From: Pseudomonas subflava
GTDB taxonomy: Bacteria; Pseudomonadota; Gammaproteobacteria; Pseudomonadales; Pseudomonadaceae
NCBI RefSeq assembly: GCF_023823685.1
Contig: NZ_JAMXBF010000006.1
Coordinates: forward strand, 414,086 to 478,085
Reading direction: 5' to 3'
DNA: 64,000 nucleotides
Shown here: positions 61,125 to 64,000 of the stretch, in pieces
Numbering within the stretch: the stretch's first letter is position 1
Layout of the letters: each line of letters starts with the position of its first letter
The notes under the pieces: model-generated
Told to the model about the DNA's origin: nothing
The model's database searches: none
The model's input: the letters and a program-made list of their open reading frames with translations, nothing else
Position numbers and translations under genes: made by a program

Positions 61125-61148
61125 ACGAACGAGGGTCGGGAAAATTTA
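61125..61148 (-). promoter_or_regulatory. PvdS-type iron-starvation box
   Basis: On the minus strand TAAAT (61148-61144) and CGT (61127-61125) are separated by exactly 16 bases, matching the TAAAT-N16/17-CGT consensus for the ECF sigma factor PvdS. It stands 62 bases before the receptor ATG at 61063. It is the only such box I found in the siderophore locus within this window. Confidence 0.7.
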
Positions 61149-61172
61149 GCAGTCATGGCGAATTCTTCCGGT

Positions 61173-64000
61173 TCAGGTCGCCAACAGCGCCGTCAGCTCC
61201 TGCAATACCTGCGGGTGACGGACGATGCCCTGGTGGTCGGTGTCGACCAGGCGATGACTGGCCGCCCTGCCCTGCACCCGCTCCAGCCCACTTTCCAGCA
61301 GGGCCGCGCGACCGACGGGCTGCGCTGCCCACCAGCAGTGCGGCTGCACCTTGACCTTCGGCAGCGAATAACCGGCACAGAGCCGGCGCATGTGCTGCTC
61401 CAGCGCCCAGGCAAACAGCAGCTCCTCCAGGCTCTGGCGGGTCATGCCATCCAGCGGCTGGCCGGCGAACCAGCTGCCGCAGGCCTGCGGCCAGTCCAGT
61501 GGCTCGAGCTGCAGCAGCTGCTCGAACAGGCCGTCCCAGGCCTTGGCCGCCAGCTCCGGGGCCAACAGTTGCAGATGCTCGACCAGCTTGGCCCGCGCCT
61601 GGGGATGACGGGCGTCGTCGCCGGCAATCTCGGTACCCGGCACGTAGCAGTCGAGCAGTCCGAGGAAGGCCACTTCCTCGCCATGAGCCTCCAGGCGTGC
61701 CGCCAGCTCCAGGGCCAGGCTGCCGCCCAACGACCAGCCGACCAGACGGTACGGCCCCTGCGGCTGCTGCTTGAGCAGTGCAGCCAGGTAGGCGTCGGCC
61801 ATCTCGCCCAGCGACGCATCGCGCCAACTCGGATCGAGGAAGCTGCGGCACTGCAGGCCGAGGACTTCGCGCACACCGTCCAGGCGCGCCGCCAGCAGCT
61901 GATAGCCGGTGACCCGGCCGGTGACCGGATGCGGGCAGAACACGGGAGCCGCACCGGCCTCCTGACGGGTCAGGCGCAGCAGCGGCGACGGGCCCTGCAC
62001 GGCCTGGCCGCGGGCCAGTTCCAGCAGGCCGAGCAACTCCCGGCGATAGTCCGCGGCCAAGGCCTCGATGGTCTCGGCGCGGTACTGGTTGGCCGCGTAT
62101 TCCCAGGAAAGCTGCAACTGGCCATCGAACACCTGGCCGTTGACCGCCAGGCGCGCGGCCAGCGGATTGCTCGCCGCCACCGCCGCACCACCGCCGGCAG
62201 CCGGGCGGAACCAGTCCGCCGCCGCGCCGGCCTGGTACTGGCCGAGGTAGTTGAAGATCACTTCGGCGCTCGGCACGGCGGCAAGTGCCGCTTGCGCCGC
62301 GGCCGAGCCCAACCAACGCAGCACGCCGTAACCCTGGCCGCCATGTTCGATCTGCTGCAGGCGCTGCTGAATCTGCTGCAGCTGCTCGGCCGCCGCGTCG
62401 AGTTGCGGCAATTGCAGCGGATACAGGCTGGTGAACCAGCCGACCGTGCGCGACAGATCCAGCTCGCCGGCCAGCGCCTCGCGGCCGTGGCCTTCCAGAT
62501 TGACCCGCAGCCCCGGCTGGCCGCTCCAGCGGCACAGGGCGCGGGTCAGCGCGGTGAGCAGCAAGGCATCGATACGCACGCCGAGCTGCGCCGGCGCCTG
62601 TAACAGACGTTTGGTCTCGCTGGCATCCAGGGCCAGGCGCACTTCGCGCTTGTCGCCATGGCTGGCGCTGGCACCGTCGAGTTCACGCGGCAAGGCCAGC
62701 GCAGGGCCGCTCAGGCGGCTGCACCAGGCGTCCAGCTCGACTTGCGCCGCTGCACTGTTCGACCACTTCTGCAGGGCCTCGCTCCAGCCTTTGTAGGACT
62801 GGCTCTTGCCCGGCAGACGCACGGCCTGGCCGGCTTCCAACTGGCGATAAGCCGCGAGGAGGTCTTCCAGCAGGATGCGCCAGGACACCCCGTCCACCAC
62901 CAGGTGGTGCACGGCCAGTAGCAGACGGTCGGGCTGGCCGGCCTGCTTGAGATGAAGCGCGCGCAACAGCGGGCCGGCGGTCAGGTCGAGACTCTGCTGG
63001 GCCTGCTGGCAAAACGCTTCGGCTTCGGCAGCGCTGCTCGCCTCGCGCAGCCACAGCAGTGGTTGCGCGGCATCCACGTCGGCGTAGCGCTGGCGCCAGA
63101 CGCCCTGCTCCTGACTGAAACGCAGGCGCAGGCCGTCGTGATGGGCCACCAGCGCCTGCAGCGCCTGCTCCAGCAGCTCTGGATCGAGCGGACGCAGCAG
63201 TTCCAGATTGAGCGCCTGGTTCCAGTGCGCCGGCTCGACCTGGCCCATGGCGAAGAAATGCGCCTGAATCGGAGCCAGCGGCAGCTCGCCGGTCACCGGT
63301 TCCTGCGCCACGTCTTCACCGGCGACGCGGGCTGCCTGGGCCAGTTCGGCCAGGCGCGGGAATTGGAACAGCGCTCGCGGCGCCAGTTGCAGGCCTTGCT
63401 GGCGTACGCGACTGACGACCTGTAGCGCGACAATGGAGTCGCCACCCAGCTCGAAGAAGTGATCCTGGCGCCCTACCCGTTCCACGCCCAGCACCTCGGC
63501 CCAGATGGCGGCGAGGATGCGTTCGTTGTCGGTCCGTGGCGCTTCGTAGGACTGGCTCTGCCAGGTCGGCTCCGGCAGCGCGGCACGATCCAGCTTGCCG
63601 GCTGGAGTCAGCGGCAGTTTGGCCAGGGCGATGATCTGCGCAGGAACCATATAGTCCGGCAGGATCTTGGCCAGCTCTGCGCGCAGTGCAGTGGCGTCGG
63701 TGCCGTCTTTGGCCACCATATAGCCCACCAGTTGCTTGCCTGTCTGAGTCTCGCGGGCAATTACCGCCGCTTCCTGCACGCCTTCCAGAGCCAGCAACTG
63801 GCTCTCGATCTCGCCCAGTTCGATACGGAAACCGCGGATCTTCACCTGATGATCGACGCGACCGAGGTAATCCAGGGTGCCGTCTTCGCGCCAGCGCACC
63901 AGGTCGCCGGTGCGGTACATGCGCTCGCCAGCAGCACCGAACGGATCGGGCAGGAAGCGCTCGGCAGTCAGCTCGGGGCGTTGGAAGTAGCCACGGGCCA
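61173..64000 (-). CDS. Non-ribosomal peptide synthetase, C-terminal part: A-PCP-E-TE (partial)
   Basis: The window holds the last ~940 residues; the protein continues beyond 64000. Order: the end of an adenylation domain (A6 [16 protein letters not shown]7 YRTGD, A10 [11 protein letters not shown]), a carrier domain with LGGDSI (phosphopantetheine Ser codon at about 63435-63437), an epimerization domain with [10 protein letters not shown] and the E-specific EGHGRE and [10 protein letters not shown] motifs, and a thioesterase with GWSLGG. Epimerase directly before thioesterase implies that the last residue is converted to D-form before release or cyclization. Substrate specificity cannot be read because the code residues lie outside the window. 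It belongs to the adjacent hydroxamate siderophore locus. Confidence 0.92.
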   Translation of the reverse strand, partial: ARGYFQRPELTAERFLPDPFGAAGERMYRTGDLVRWREDGTLDYLGRVDHQVKIRGFRIELGEIESQLLALEGVQEAAVIARETQTGKQLVGYMVAKDGTDATALRAELAKILPDYMVPAQIIALAKLPLTPAGKLDRAALPEPTWQSQSYEAPRTDNERILAAIWAEVLGVERVGRQDHFFELGGDSIVALQVVSRVRQQGLQLAPRALFQFPRLAELAQAARVAGEDVAQEPVTGELPLAPIQAHFFAMGQVEPAHWNQALNLELLRPLDPELLEQALQALVAHHDGLRLRFSQEQGVWRQRYADVDAAQPLLWLREASSAAEAEAFCQQAQQSLDLTAGPLLRALHLKQAGQPDRLLLAVHHLVVDGVSWRILLEDLLAAYRQLEAGQAVRLPGKSQSYKGWSEALQKWSNSAAAQVELDAWCSRLSGPALALPRELDGASASHGDKREVRLALDASETKRLLQAPAQLGVRIDALLLTALTRALCRWSGQPGLRVNLEGHGREALAGELDLSRTVGWFTSLYPLQLPQLDAAAEQLQQIQQRLQQIEHGGQGYGVLRWLGSAAAQAALAAVPSAEVIFNYLGQYQAGAAADWFRPAAGGGAAVAASNPLAARLAVNGQVFDGQLQLSWEYAANQYRAETIEALAADYRRELLGLLELARGQAVQGPSPLLRLTRQEAGAAPVFCPHPVTGRVTGYQLLAARLDGVREVLGLQCRSFLDPSWRDASLGEMADAYLAALLKQQPQGPYRLVGWSLGGSLALELAARLEAHGEEVAFLGLLDCYVPGTEIAGDDARHPQARAKLVEHLQLLAPELAAKAWDGLFEQLLQLEPLDWPQACGSWFAGQPLDGMTRQSLEELLFAWALEQHMRRLCAGYSLPKVKVQPHCWWAAQPVGRAALLESGLERVQGRAASHRLVDTDHQGIVRHPQVLQELTALLAT

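Overview
The window is GC-rich gammaproteobacterial chromosome, most likely Pseudomonas in the broad sense. The evidence is a ferric-hydroxamate/pyoverdine-like siderophore locus with a PvdS-type promoter, an NHEJ pair (Ku/LigD), membrane glucose dehydrogenase, and the glgA-treZ-malQ-treY-(DUF2934)-glgX block that, from memory, lies in the same order in P. aeruginosa. I see no tRNA, rRNA, CRISPR array, transposase or prophage gene. Coding density is very high and no gene-free stretch reaches 300 bases.

Layout. (1) 59-2666, minus strand: a complete stressosome module rsbR-rsbS-rsbT plus a fused HATPase/PP2C protein. (2) 2860-4692: small proteins of unknown role, including a 46-residue Cys-rich protein. 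(3) 4752-9074, plus strand: ku, ligD and a general-stress SDR. (4) 9323-15357: an SDR/NTF2-like pair divergent from a LysR regulator, a LuxR-type regulator carrying degenerate HD-GYP halves divergent from an exported alpha/beta hydrolase, and a GMC oxidoreductase. (5) 15430-31652, minus strand: twelve closely packed genes, glgA-treZ-malQ-treY-DUF2934-glgX-CBS-ADH-DUF72-ybhP-clsB-ybhN, coupling alpha-glucan/trehalose metabolism to membrane phospholipid genes; pncC is divergent from it. (6) 32424-40436, minus strand: a six-gene run of erythromycin-esterase-like protein, phosphoribosyltransferase, homospermidine synthase, PQQ glucose dehydrogenase, lactonase lipoprotein and MscS channel. (7) 40569-47943: PLDc_N peptide, DUF4142, hemerythrin, YbdK ligase, a haem-oxygenase-like diiron protein next to an NPPY methyltransferase, galU, and a yiaV/yiaW-like pair. 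(8) 48044-51573: an exported acetoacetate-decarboxylase-fold protein divergent from an octahaem cytochrome with TPRs. (9) 51802-64000: a hydroxamate siderophore locus (fhuC-D-B transporter, FhuF reductase, ornithine N-hydroxylase, hydroxyornithine acyltransferase, TonB receptor, and the end of an NRPS finishing in epimerase-thioesterase).

Taken together, the first two thirds look like a general-stress and osmoprotection island: stress signalling, DNA end joining, trehalose/glycogen, cardiolipin, mechanosensitive channel, DUF4142 and hemerythrin. The last 12 kb is an iron-acquisition island. The least understood parts are the diiron-protein/methyltransferase pair, the octahaem-TPR cytochrome with its divergent partner, and the degenerate HD-GYP LuxR regulator. 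Where several starts were possible I chose the one with the best ribosome-binding site or a stop/start overlap, and say so.
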